Source: Fimbriimonadaceae bacterium
Lineage (GTDB): Bacteria; Armatimonadota; Fimbriimonadia; Fimbriimonadales; Fimbriimonadaceae
Direction of reading: 5' to 3'
Assembly (NCBI GenBank): GCA_020847855.1
Contig: JADLBH010000013.1
Span: 1-45,084, forward strand
DNA: 45,084 nt
This document shows, piece after piece, positions 24,324-32,524 of this stretch (position 1 is its first letter; each line of letters starts with the position of its first letter). The notes below the pieces were generated by a model that searched no databases, had not been told where the DNA came from, and saw only the letters and a list, made by a program, of their open reading frames with translations. A program made the translations under genes and the position numbers.

Positions 24324-25622
24324 ATGGAAGCCTTGCGAATCGAAGGTGGGCGTCGCCTATCCGGTGAGGTCATTGTACCGGGGAGCAAGAACACTGCCCT
24401 CGCGGTACTCTCGTGCGTCCCGCTCGCGACCGATCCGATCGTGCTGAGGAACGTCCCCTCGGTCTCGGACGTTCGCACGAAGCTTCAGCTCCTGGAGGAG
24501 TTCGGCTGTACGGTGGAATGGCGCGAGGAGACCCTGTTCTTGGATCCAAGTGGGATCCGCCAGCACGAGCCTACCGAGGAGAGCCTCCGGCAGATTCGTA
24601 CCTCTTTCTATCTCTTGGGGCCAGTCTTGGCGCGACTGGGCCGAGCCGTGCTCCCTATGCCCGGCGGTTGTCGCATCGGTGCCCGGCCCGTGGACTACCA
24701 CCTTAAGGGCCTGAGCGCGATGGGGGCGAAGATCGAGCTTACGGGAGGCCGGTATGTGGCTACCGCCGAAAGGTTGGTCGGTACCGAGATCTATCTCGAC
24801 TATCCGAGTGCCGGGGCGACCCAGCACCTGATGGCGACCGCTTGCCTCGCCGAGGGCGTCACGACGATCCAGAATGCCGCGATGGAGCCCGAGATCGGTG
24901 CCTTGGCCGAGTTCTTGAACGGGATGGGGGCGCGGATCGAGGGAGCGGGATCGAGCATGGTGACGATCACGGGGGTTCGCGAGCTCGGCGGGACCGACTT
25001 CCGCATTCCGGAGGACCGGCTCCAAGCCGGTACCTACCTATTGGCGGGCGCGGTCACGGGAGGGGACGTGAGCGTCCGTGGAGTTTGGTCCGAGCCGCTC
25101 ACTGCGCTCATCAACAAGCTCAGGGAGGCGCAAGTGGGGATCGAAGAGGGCACAGACGTGATACGCGCGACCTCGAACGGACGGCCGAAGGCGACGAACG
25201 TCCGCACGATGCCCTACCCGGGCTTTCCGACCGACCTTCAGCAACCCTTCGCGGTACTGCTCGCGATCGCCCAGGGGCGGAGCAGCATCGTTGAGACCAT
25301 CTATGAGAGCCGCATCGGGCACGTGCAGGAGCTGCTCAGGATGGGGGCGGACATGCACATTCAGGGCCGGTCCACCGTGATTGACGGTGTACCGAAGCTA
25401 CGCGGCGCGTCCGTGGAAGCGAGCGACCTTCGCGCCGGGGCTGCACTCGTGATCGCTGGCCTCGCCGCCGAGGGAACCACCGACGTTCGGAACGTCCACT
25501 TCATTGACCTAGGATATCAGAACTTCGAGGAGTGCCTCCGGGGGCTCGGTGCGAGTATCGAGCGGATCGAGACCGATACCCGGGAGGGCAGTGCCCACGG
25601 CTCGGGTGTGAAGTCGAGTTGA
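24324..25622 (+). CDS. murA: UDP-N-acetylglucosamine 1-carboxyvinyltransferase
   Basis: This 432-residue enzyme carries out the first committed step of peptidoglycan synthesis, transferring enolpyruvate from PEP to UDP-GlcNAc. The active-site loop MPGGCRIGARPVDYHLKGL keeps the Cys targeted by fosfomycin. Other motifs are VPGSKNTALAVL (SKN Lys and Asn), DYPSAGATQHLMATACLAEG and PGFPTDLQQPFAVLLAIAQG. The ATG at 24324 begins at the conserved N-terminus; GGAGG lies 13 nt upstream. The stop overlaps the mreB start (TTGA). Confidence 0.97.
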   Translation: MEALRIEGGRRLSGEVIVPGSKNTALAVLSCVPLATDPIVLRNVPSVSDVRTKLQLLEEFGCTVEWREETLFLDPSGIRQHEPTEESLRQIRTSFYLLGPVLARLGRAVLPMPGGCRIGARPVDYHLKGLSAMGAKIELTGGRYVATAERLVGTEIYLDYPSAGATQHLMATACLAEGVTTIQNAAMEPEIGALAEFLNGMGARIEGAGSSMVTITGVRELGGTDFRIPEDRLQAGTYLLAGAVTGGDVSVRGVWSEPLTALINKLREAQVGIEEGTDVIRATSNGRPKATNVRTMPYPGFPTDLQQPFAVLLAIAQGRSSIVETIYESRIGHVQELLRMGADMHIQGRSTVIDGVPKLRGASVEASDLRAGAALVIAGLAAEGTTDVRNVHFIDLGYQNFEECLRGLGASIERIETDTREGSAHGSGVKSS

Positions 25623-26632
25623 AGTTTCAGGTCGAGCTAGGGATTGACCTGGGAACGGCAAACATCCTCGTCTATCGTCGGGGCCGTGGCATCGTTCTGA
25701 ACGAGCCGACGGTCGTCGCTGTCAACACTCACAACAAGAAGGTCTTGGCGGTCGGGCACGACGCTCGCGACATGATCGGGCGCACGCCCGGCAACATCCA
25801 GGCGATCCGCCCGCTACGAGACGGTGTCATCGCCGACTACACGGTGACGTTCGCGATGCTCGACTTTATCCGCCGGAAGACGGTGGGTCGAGGGCAGATC
25901 TTCAAACCGATCGCACTCATCTGCGTCCCGAGCGGGATCACGAACGTGGAGCAACGAGCGGTGATGAAGGCGGCGACCGCGGCGGGCTTCAGCAAGGCGA
26001 TGACGATCGAGGAGCCGATGGCGGCGGCAATCGGGTGTGGGTTGCCGATTGATACCGCCGCAGGCAACATGGTCATTGACATCGGCGGCGGCACGACCGA
26101 CATCGCGGTGATCAGTTTGGGGGGGATCGTGATCTCGCAGAGCTTGCGGGTAGGCGGGATCAAGCTTGATGAGGCGATTGTTCGGCACATTCGCAACGTC
26201 TACAACCTGATGGTGGGCGAGCAGACCGCCGAAGACGTGAAGCTGCAGATCGGGTCGGCGTATCCGCTGGGCCAGGAGACGACGATCGAGATCCGCGGTC
26301 GAGACCTCGTCGCCGGGCTCCCCAAGACCGTGGCGGTGACCTCGGAGGAGATTCGGGAGGCATTGGCCGAGCCTGTTCGACAGATTGCCGAGAAAGTGTG
26401 CGTGGTCTTGGAAGAGACGCCGCCGGAGCTTGCGAGCGACATCATCCAGCGCGGGATCGTCTTGACCGGTGGAGGGGCACTTTTGCGCGGGCTCGATCAG
26501 TTGTTAGAGAAGGTGACCGGAATCCCGATCCATGTTGCGGACAACGCTTTGCAGGCTGTGGCCATCGGCACGGGCCGTGCGCTGGAGCAGATTGACGAGA
26601 TCGAGCGTGCCGGGGCGCTCACCCGAGTATGA
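25619..26632 (+). CDS. mreB: Rod shape-determining protein MreB
   Basis: A 337-residue bacterial actin that guides lateral cell-wall synthesis. ATP-binding motifs are LGIDLGTANILVYRRGRGIV, MVIDIGGGTTDIAVISLGGI and GIVLTGGGALLRGLDQLLEK. The N-terminal membrane-binding region is short. The start is taken as TTG at 25619, which forms a 4-bp TTGA overlap with murA; no ATG or GTG lies at the conserved N-terminus. The direct murA-mreB coupling ties precursor synthesis to cell-shape control. mreC and mreD are not adjacent. Confidence 0.95.
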   Translation: MKFQVELGIDLGTANILVYRRGRGIVLNEPTVVAVNTHNKKVLAVGHDARDMIGRTPGNIQAIRPLRDGVIADYTVTFAMLDFIRRKTVGRGQIFKPIALICVPSGITNVEQRAVMKAATAAGFSKAMTIEEPMAAAIGCGLPIDTAAGNMVIDIGGGTTDIAVISLGGIVISQSLRVGGIKLDEAIVRHIRNVYNLMVGEQTAEDVKLQIGSAYPLGQETTIEIRGRDLVAGLPKTVAVTSEEIREALAEPVRQIAEKVCVVLEETPPELASDIIQRGIVLTGGGALLRGLDQLLEKVTGIPIHVADNALQAVAIGTGRALEQIDEIERAGALTRV

Positions 26633-27123
26633 AGTTCTTTGCGACGGCGCTCGCCCTGTTCTTCGCCGTTTGGGCACAGGCCCAGGCGGTCACCGAGAAG
26701 GAGTTCTTCACGGTGTGCGGCGAGTTCGAAGCGGCGCAGTACCGGGTGCTCAAGCTTGATCCGCCGAGCCCGCGCGAGCCGGGTAAGGACAAGGCGGTGA
26801 CGAGGTCCCAAGTCGTCCGCGAGTTCACACGGATTTGGGAGAAGGTGAGGCCGAAGGTTCGGATCACGCCCAAGGAATATCGGTTCGACTTGGCCGCGCT
26901 GAAGCGGAGGAACGGGGCCGAGGACGCGGCCCTCCTCGCCCAACTCGCGGGCAAGGGCCTCATCGCCCCGGTCGGCCCTCTCGCGACCGGGCCGAAAGAG
27001 ACCATGACCGCGCGGCAACTGGGGGACGCGATCGGATACTTCTTCTCCCAGGTCTCATACTTGACCCACAAGCCCTCGGCCAAGTGGACCCCGTCACTTA
27101 TGCCGGTCGAGGGCGACGGTTAG
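26629..27123 (+). CDS. Small secreted protein coupled to mreB (possible SLH-like domain)
   Basis: A 164-residue protein with a signal peptide (MKFFATALALFFAVWAQAQA). The mature part has LKRRNGAEDAALLAQLAGKG followed by LIAP...ETMTARQLGDAIGYFF, which has the length and spacing of one S-layer-homology repeat (helix, glycine turn, T-R-x-x helix). The similarity is weak and inferred by eye. The ATG overlaps the mreB stop (ATGA), so it is made together with MreB and probably acts at the envelope. Confidence 0.65.
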   Translation: MKFFATALALFFAVWAQAQAVTEKEFFTVCGEFEAAQYRVLKLDPPSPREPGKDKAVTRSQVVREFTRIWEKVRPKVRITPKEYRFDLAALKRRNGAEDAALLAQLAGKGLIAPVGPLATGPKETMTARQLGDAIGYFFSQVSYLTHKPSAKWTPSLMPVEGDG

Positions 27124-27141
27124 CCATGCCGATAATCCTTC

Positions 27142-28635
27142 GTGGTGGCAAGCAGTTCGCTCCTCTGGGAAGAGTGCCCGTTCGAGCTCTTTGACCTGGG
27201 CGCGCTTCCGAGCCTCGGTCTAGAGGGTTGGTTGGCGGCGATCCTAGGGCCGACGCTGAGGCACTTCCACGCATCGAGCGGCTCGGTCTTCTTGCTCGAT
27301 CACGAGGGAACGGGGCGGCTTGCCGCCCAATGCGGCACACTCCGGCCGATCCCTTCTGAGGCGAGCGTTCGAGTCGGGGAAGGCATCGGGGGCGCGGTGC
27401 TCGCCGACCGGCACGCTCGCATCGTGGGCGATCCCGGTTCGGACCCGTTCTTCGTGGGCCGAGAGGTACGTGCCGTTGCTTCGATCGGGAGCGCGCTTGT
27501 CGTTCCCCTGGTGGACTCGCAGCGCACGGTCGTGGGGCTTCTCAATGTCAGCCGAGGGGCGGGCAGCGAACCGTTCGCTGAAGGCGATCTGCGGAGGTCC
27601 GAGGTCTTTGGAGGGTTCATGGCGATGGCGATTTCCAACGCACGGTTGGTCGAGAGCGTCCGCTCGGCCCTGGATGCGGCGGAGCTTCGCGGCTCACAGC
27701 TCCAAGCTGTGCTGGCCAAGGTGCCAGGTAGGGTATGTGTGCTCGACTCCGACGGGCGGCCCAATCCGATCGGATCTCCCTTGCCGAGTGCTCCCGTCGT
27801 GCTCGCGGAGGCCGCCCGCGAGGTCGTCCGGAGCTTGACGACGAAGGGGAAAGGTGCGAGCCGCCGGGTGGACGACCCGGCCAGCGGTCGTAGCTGGACG
27901 CTGGAAGGCACCCGGCACCCTGGGACCGGTGGGGTGGTCTCCGTTCACGAGGTGACCAAGACGGTGGCTGCCCAAACCGAGTCTGCGCGGAACCGTCACT
28001 TGGCGGAGTTAGGCTTGACCGCGGCGGCGGTCGCCCACGAGATGCGAAACCCATTGACCGGCATCAGTGCGGCGGCCCAGATGATTGCTTCGTCCGACGG
28101 CGAGTCTGCCGAGTTTGCCGAGATCATTCGATCGGAGGCGCACCGATTGTCCGGCCTTTGCGAGTCGCTCTTGGAACACGCTCGGCCAGTTCGTGTGGAG
28201 AAGTCGCCTACCCAGCTTGGCCGTGAGGCGAGCGAGGTGGTGAGGCTCATGCAGTGCGAGGCGGAGGCAAAGGGGGTTCGTGTCCTCTCACACGTGAGCG
28301 GGCCTGACGCAGCCCGTTCCCTCGATGCGGGAAAAGTCCGGCAAGTTATTTTCAACCTTGTACGAAACGGCATCCAGGCTTGCTCGATTGGTGGAACTGT
28401 GACGGTGGCCGTGCGAGGTAGCGCGATCACGGTGGAGGACACGGGGCCTGGGATCGAGGGGGATCTTGTGGGCAAGCTCTTCCAGCCATTTGTCACGACC
28501 AAGGTGGATGGGACGGGGCTTGGCCTGTTGACCGTCAAGCGGATTGCCGAGGCTCATGGGGGGGACGTTCGCCTGGATACGAGCCCTGGGGTGGGGACGA
28601 GAGTAACCGTGGACTTCCAAAGGAGGATTGCATGA
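27142..28635 (+). CDS. Sensor histidine kinase, GAF-HisKA-HATPase (NtrB-like)
   Basis: A 497-residue soluble kinase with no membrane helix. It has a GAF domain at about 35-170 (GSVFLLDHEGTGRLAAQCGT, VRVGEGIGGAVLADRHARIV, ARLVESVRSALDAAE), then a PAS-like linker and the dimerisation/phosphoacceptor helix LGLTAAAVAHEMRNPLTGIS with His299. The ATPase domain has N-box VIFNLVRNGIQACS, G1 VEDTGPGIEGD and G2 GTGLGLLTVKRIAEAHGG. The start is a GTG pair at 27142. It overlaps the response regulator by 4 bp (ATGA), so the two form a two-component system that senses a cytoplasmic signal. Confidence 0.92.
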   Translation: MVASSSLLWEECPFELFDLGALPSLGLEGWLAAILGPTLRHFHASSGSVFLLDHEGTGRLAAQCGTLRPIPSEASVRVGEGIGGAVLADRHARIVGDPGSDPFFVGREVRAVASIGSALVVPLVDSQRTVVGLLNVSRGAGSEPFAEGDLRRSEVFGGFMAMAISNARLVESVRSALDAAELRGSQLQAVLAKVPGRVCVLDSDGRPNPIGSPLPSAPVVLAEAAREVVRSLTTKGKGASRRVDDPASGRSWTLEGTRHPGTGGVVSVHEVTKTVAAQTESARNRHLAELGLTAAAVAHEMRNPLTGISAAAQMIASSDGESAEFAEIIRSEAHRLSGLCESLLEHARPVRVEKSPTQLGREASEVVRLMQCEAEAKGVRVLSHVSGPDAARSLDAGKVRQVIFNLVRNGIQACSIGGTVTVAVRGSAITVEDTGPGIEGDLVGKLFQPFVTTKVDGTGLGLLTVKRIAEAHGGDVRLDTSPGVGTRVTVDFQRRIA

Positions 28636-29810
28636 AGGAGAAGAAGAGGGTCTTGATCGTAGACGACGAACTGAACATTCGTCGGATACTCCAAGCAGCG
28701 TTCGACCGGAACGGGTGGCACTCCATGGCCGCGTCCGGACCCTTGGAGGCCCTCGATATCCTGAGCCAGGGCCCGGTGGACTGTGTCCTGACCGATGTGA
28801 CGATGCCCGACGGTAGCGGTCACGATCTACGGCGGACGATCGCGGAGCGTTGGCCGGGGACACCGGTGGTCGTCATGACCGCTTTCGGTTCGATTCCGGA
28901 TGCGGTGATCGCGATGAGGGAAGGGGCGTTCGAGTACGTTTCGAAGCCCTTTGACCTCGAAAGCCTGAAGAAGACGATCGTGGCCGCCATGGGCGGGTCC
29001 GCGAAGACCGGTTCGCGACACAAGAGGGCCACGCCGGGTCCATCTCGCACCTTCATCGCGGAAGCTCCCGCAATGAAATGCCTCATGGAGGAGATCGCGC
29101 AGATCGCAGACTCGAAGGCGACGGTACTCGTGACGGGGGAGAGCGGCACGGGCAAGGAGGTCGTTGCGCGGACGATCCACGATCTCTCGCCTCGCAACGG
29201 CGGGCCGTTCGTGGCGGTCTCGTGCGCCGCTTTGCCCGAGACGCTCCTGGAGAGCGAGCTGTTTGGCTACGAGAAGGGCGCGTTCACCGGGGCGAGCGGG
29301 GCGAAGGCAGGACGGTTCGAGCAAGCAGACGGTGGGACGCTGTTCCTTGACGAGATCGGGGAGATTCCGCTGCCGGTCCAAGTCAAACTTCTGCGGGTGC
29401 TCCAGGAGCGGGAGTTCGAACGCCTTGGTGCCACCCGGCCCACGCGCGTGGACGTGCGGCTCGTAACCGCCACGAACCAAGACCTGCAACGGGCGGTGGA
29501 CGACGGGGCATTCCGCCTCGACCTGCTCTACCGGCTGCAAGTGGTCGAGGTGCACCTGCCCCCGCTCCGCGAACGGGTCGCGGACATCCGGCCTTTGGCC
29601 ACGCACTTCCTCGAGAAGGCGAACGAGGAGAACGGGCGGCAGATCGGCGGTTTCGACGAGGAGGCGATGGCTCTTCTCGAGCGGCACGTGTGGCCTGGGA
29701 ACGTGCGCGAGTTGGAGAACGTCGTGGAACGGGCCGTCGTGATGGCAGGCCGTGACGCGGTGACCCTAGAGACCCGCCACCTGCCGCCGGCACTGCGCTC
29801 TGCCGCGTAG
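28632..29810 (+). CDS. Sigma-54-dependent response regulator lacking a DNA-binding domain (NtrC/FlgR-like)
   Basis: A 392-residue protein. The receiver domain has VLIVDDE, phosphoacceptor Asp55 and FEYVSKPFD. The AAA+ sigma-54 activator domain has Walker A GESGTGKE (169-176), the sigma-54-contacting GAFTGA loop (216-221), TLFLDEIGEIPLPVQVKLLR, the R-finger region and WPGNVRELENVVERAVVM. It ends about 20 residues after the AAA+ domain (LPPALRSAA, TAG), with no Fis-type helix-turn-helix, whereas NtrC proteins normally have 50-80 more residues. HTH-less activators such as FlgR of Helicobacter and Campylobacter work from solution on flagellar sigma-54 promoters. The stop is TAG with no frameshifted HTH after it that I can see. 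Confidence 0.92.
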   Translation: MKEKKRVLIVDDELNIRRILQAAFDRNGWHSMAASGPLEALDILSQGPVDCVLTDVTMPDGSGHDLRRTIAERWPGTPVVVMTAFGSIPDAVIAMREGAFEYVSKPFDLESLKKTIVAAMGGSAKTGSRHKRATPGPSRTFIAEAPAMKCLMEEIAQIADSKATVLVTGESGTGKEVVARTIHDLSPRNGGPFVAVSCAALPETLLESELFGYEKGAFTGASGAKAGRFEQADGGTLFLDEIGEIPLPVQVKLLRVLQEREFERLGATRPTRVDVRLVTATNQDLQRAVDDGAFRLDLLYRLQVVEVHLPPLRERVADIRPLATHFLEKANEENGRQIGGFDEEAMALLERHVWPGNVRELENVVERAVVMAGRDAVTLETRHLPPALRSAA

Positions 29811-29812
29811 AC

Positions 29813-30001
29813 GTGGCCCCTCGTGCCGGGTCGAGACAAGGTTGGCGCAGGCGGTGGGATGAGACGAGGTATCGCGGTGGGACGTCTCAGGGTTGGAAGG
29901 AGCTCGCGGACCCAAGGATCAAGGCCTCGCTGGGGCGCACTCCGCTGAACCTAGCCCGACAAGAGGGGAATGCGACGATCACCCGTGCGCTGGGAGGCTA
30001 G
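29813..30001 (+). pseudogene. Orphan ankyrin-repeat-like C-terminal fragment
   Basis: The frame starting at GTG 29813 ends in LGRTPLNLARQEGNATITRAL, which matches the ankyrin pattern G-x-TPLxLA-xx-GNxxIxxxL. Only one repeat is present, preceded by about 30 basic, unrecognisable residues. A single repeat cannot fold alone. It looks like the tail of a larger gene lost by deletion, or a chance match. It directly follows the regulator stop by 2 bp. Confidence 0.3.
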
Positions 30002-30046
30002 CCGGGGTGTCAGAAGCGCTGGTTCGCGAAACAAAGGCTGACCCCG

Positions 30047-31864
30047 CTAGTCTGTAGCGTCGGACATAGGGGCGGTCCTCGCGGATCGGTCGTCCCGTTG
30101 GAGGTCGAGCTTCAGGTGCCCTTCTCGAATGTTCTCCTCCTCATACCAACGCATCCGCGCCTTCATGAGTTGGGTTCGGTCGAGATACCCCACGAGCCTG
30201 CCATTTTCCTGGCGCTCGACGACGGGTAGGCGCCCGATGTCGTTCGCAACCATCTTGATCACGGCGTCGCGCAAGACCTCGTCCGGATACGCGACAATCG
30301 GGTCGGCAGAGCACGCCTCCATGGCGGTGCGCGCACCGCTCGGATCCATCTCCATCGCCCGCATGAGATCCCCGACGGTCAGGACGCCGAGGAGCTTGCC
30401 GTCGGTGCCCACGACCGGTGCGCCCTGTTGACGGATGAAGGTCCGGCACGCCTTGGATCGTCGGTTTGCGAGTAGCCGAGCTGGCGTGTCCGCCCGGACG
30501 GTTTCAAAACTTTCGAGCATGACCTCCGAGACGCGGTGGATCTCCAGGGGGTCCACCGTGTACTCGCGGGTGAGGTGGTGTCCGCGGCGGGCGACCTTCT
30601 CTGTGAGGATCGAACGCTTCATGATGAGGACGGTCACGGCCTGCGAAGCGACCGCCGCGATCAGCAGGGCAGGCAGGGTGTGAATGTCATAGGTGAGCTC
30701 GAGCGCGAAAATGATCGCGGTGATCGGTGCTCTCATCGTCCCCCCCATCAGGGCGGTCATCGAGACGAGCGCCCAGAGGCCAGCGTCGCCGACGGGGATG
30801 ACTCTGGCCCCTAGGGCCCCCAGGGCGCCACCGATCATCAGGAGGGGGGCGAGGACACCGCCCGAGGTTCCCGATCCGAGGGACAACGACCAGACCAGGG
30901 CCTTGACGACAAGGAGCGAGACGATGGCCGTACCCACGAGCTTGCCGTTCAGCAGGTCCCCAATGACGTCGTATCCAACACCGAGTGCGCGAGGCTCGAT
31001 GAGGCCGCCGATCCCCACGAAGAGGCCCCCGATGGCAGGCCACCACATCCAGTGGAACTTGAGCCTGGAGAACAGGTCCTCGGCGGCATAGACCAGCGTG
31101 GTGAGGAGCCCGGAGCCGAAGCCTACGGCCAGGCCCGCCAAGAGACTGAAGCCCAGCACTTCGCCGGACAGCACGGGATGGCGCTCGAAGGGGAAGATCG
31201 GCCCGGCTCCCAGGATCGGTACCCGGACCGCCGATGCCGTCGCCGCCGCGAGCGCGACCGGGATGAAACTTCGGGGCTTCCACTCGAAGAGCAGCAGCTC
31301 GACTGCGAGGAGGGCGGCGGCGATCGGCGTGGAGAACACGGCCGACATGCCCGCGGCCGCACCCGCGACCAGGAGCGTCTTTCGCTCGGCGGACGAGAGG
31401 TGCATGACTTGCGCGATCAAGGAGCCGACGGCGCCCCCGGTCATGATGATCGGCCCCTCGGCACCAAACGGCCCGCCAGTCCCGATGGAGATCGCGCTGG
31501 ATAGCGGTTTGAGGAGGGCAACCTTCGCCTCCATGCGGCTGCGGCCGATCAGGATCGCCTCGAGCGCCTCGGGAATGCCATGCCCGCGGATCTTCTCCGA
31601 GCCGTAGCGGGCCATCAGCCCGATGATGAGACCACCGATCACGGGCACGGCGATCACCCACGGGCCGAGGCTCGCAGCGGCGGGGGACGCTTCTTGCATC
31701 GAAAACCTGCCGAAGAAAGCGAGGTTTGTGAAGAGCGAGATCAGCCTAATGAGCACCCAGGCGACGAAGGCACCGATTCCACCGATCACGATCGCGATCG
31801 CAGAGATTAGGATGACACGGGAGTCGGTAGTGAAGTCGGCAAGTTCCTCGGTGTTCGGCTTCAT
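30047..31864 (-). CDS. ClC-type chloride channel/transporter with CBS pair
   Basis: A 605-residue protein. Residues 1-430 form the ClC membrane domain with the three ion-binding signatures: GHGIPEALEA, GTGGPFGAEGPIIMTGGAVG (the gating Glu is kept in GAEGP) and GSGTSGGVLAPLLMIGGALG. Residues 450-585 contain two CBS domains (FIRQQGAPVVGTDGKLLGVL and DIGRLPVVERQENGRLVGYL), which usually bind nucleotides and control gating. It moves chloride (or H+/Cl-) across the inner membrane. It is divergent from the MarR gene and shares a short intergenic region with a perfect operator-like palindrome. Confidence 0.93.
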   Translation of the reverse strand: MKPNTEELADFTTDSRVILISAIAIVIGGIGAFVAWVLIRLISLFTNLAFFGRFSMQEASPAAASLGPWVIAVPVIGGLIIGLMARYGSEKIRGHGIPEALEAILIGRSRMEAKVALLKPLSSAISIGTGGPFGAEGPIIMTGGAVGSLIAQVMHLSSAERKTLLVAGAAAGMSAVFSTPIAAALLAVELLLFEWKPRSFIPVALAAATASAVRVPILGAGPIFPFERHPVLSGEVLGFSLLAGLAVGFGSGLLTTLVYAAEDLFSRLKFHWMWWPAIGGLFVGIGGLIEPRALGVGYDVIGDLLNGKLVGTAIVSLLVVKALVWSLSLGSGTSGGVLAPLLMIGGALGALGARVIPVGDAGLWALVSMTALMGGTMRAPITAIIFALELTYDIHTLPALLIAAVASQAVTVLIMKRSILTEKVARRGHHLTREYTVDPLEIHRVSEVMLESFETVRADTPARLLANRRSKACRTFIRQQGAPVVGTDGKLLGVLTVGDLMRAMEMDPSGARTAMEACSADPIVAYPDEVLRDAVIKMVANDIGRLPVVERQENGRLVGYLDRTQLMKARMRWYEEENIREGHLKLDLQRDDRSARTAPMSDATD

Positions 31865-31889
31865 CCATGCAACCTATCGCGATCTCATG

Positions 31890-31906
31890 ATATCGTATTA
31901 CGATAT
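31890..31906. promoter_or_regulatory. 17-bp palindromic operator between clC and marR
   Basis: ATATCGTA-T-TACGATAT is a perfect inverted repeat with 8-bp arms, the size and AT-rich form of MarR-family sites. It overlaps a TATAAT (31904-31909) for the marR direction and lies 26 bp from the clC start. It would allow one dimer to repress both genes. Confidence 0.7.
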
Positions 31907-31933
31907 AATGAACTGGGACCAGAATGGTGGGCG

Positions 31934-32350
31934 ATGTCGAACAGGCGGGTGCGATTGGACAAGAAGGAGTACGAGAGGCTGGCGGCCTTTCGAGCCACGC
32001 TTCGGCGTTTTGTGCGGCGGACCGAGGAGCGCGCGCGCGCCGTGGGGATCACTCCGCAGCAGCAACAAGCGCTGCTCGGAGTGATGGGGAGCCCAGGGAA
32101 GGATTGGGCTTCGGTCGCCGAACTGGCGGACTTTCTCCAGGTGCGGCACAACTCGGCAGTGGAACTCGTGGACCGTTGCGAGAAAGCAGGCCTGATGCGC
32201 CGGGTCCAGGACGAATCGGATCGGCGGCTTGTCCACGTGACGCTGACCCCGAAAGGGAAGAGCGTGCTCGATCAGTGTGCGGAGGTGAGTTGGGCGGAGC
32301 TCCACTCCTTGGGAAGGACGATCTCCTTTGCACCGGATGGAGAGGAGTAA
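31934..32350 (+). CDS. MarR family transcriptional regulator
   Basis: A 138-residue winged-helix repressor. The HTH is ASVAELADFLQVRHNSAVEL, and the wing has the family motif DESDRRLVHVTLTPKG. It probably senses a small molecule and represses itself and the divergent ClC gene through the palindrome at 31890-31906. Confidence 0.92.
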   Translation: MSNRRVRLDKKEYERLAAFRATLRRFVRRTEERARAVGITPQQQQALLGVMGSPGKDWASVAELADFLQVRHNSAVELVDRCEKAGLMRRVQDESDRRLVHVTLTPKGKSVLDQCAEVSWAELHSLGRTISFAPDGEE

Positions 32351-32524
32351 CGCGGGGTTTGCCTCGACCGAGACGGCCCTCCTGGCACGGATGTGGTTTA
32401 CCGTCTTGAGGCGGCCGAGCCGCGATCCCTAATCGTGGATCGTGGCTGGAACCGCACTTGCTTCCAACGGTTCGAAAGCGGTATCGAGCGTCGGAGACCG
32501 GACGAACAAGGTTTCTCACCCTCC
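32351..32524. other. Intergenic stretch, no gene seen
   Basis: This region lies between the convergent marR and a minus-strand membrane-anchored gene. It holds a short inverted repeat (CGATCC...GGATCG) but no good reading frame and no clear terminator. Confidence 0.4.
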
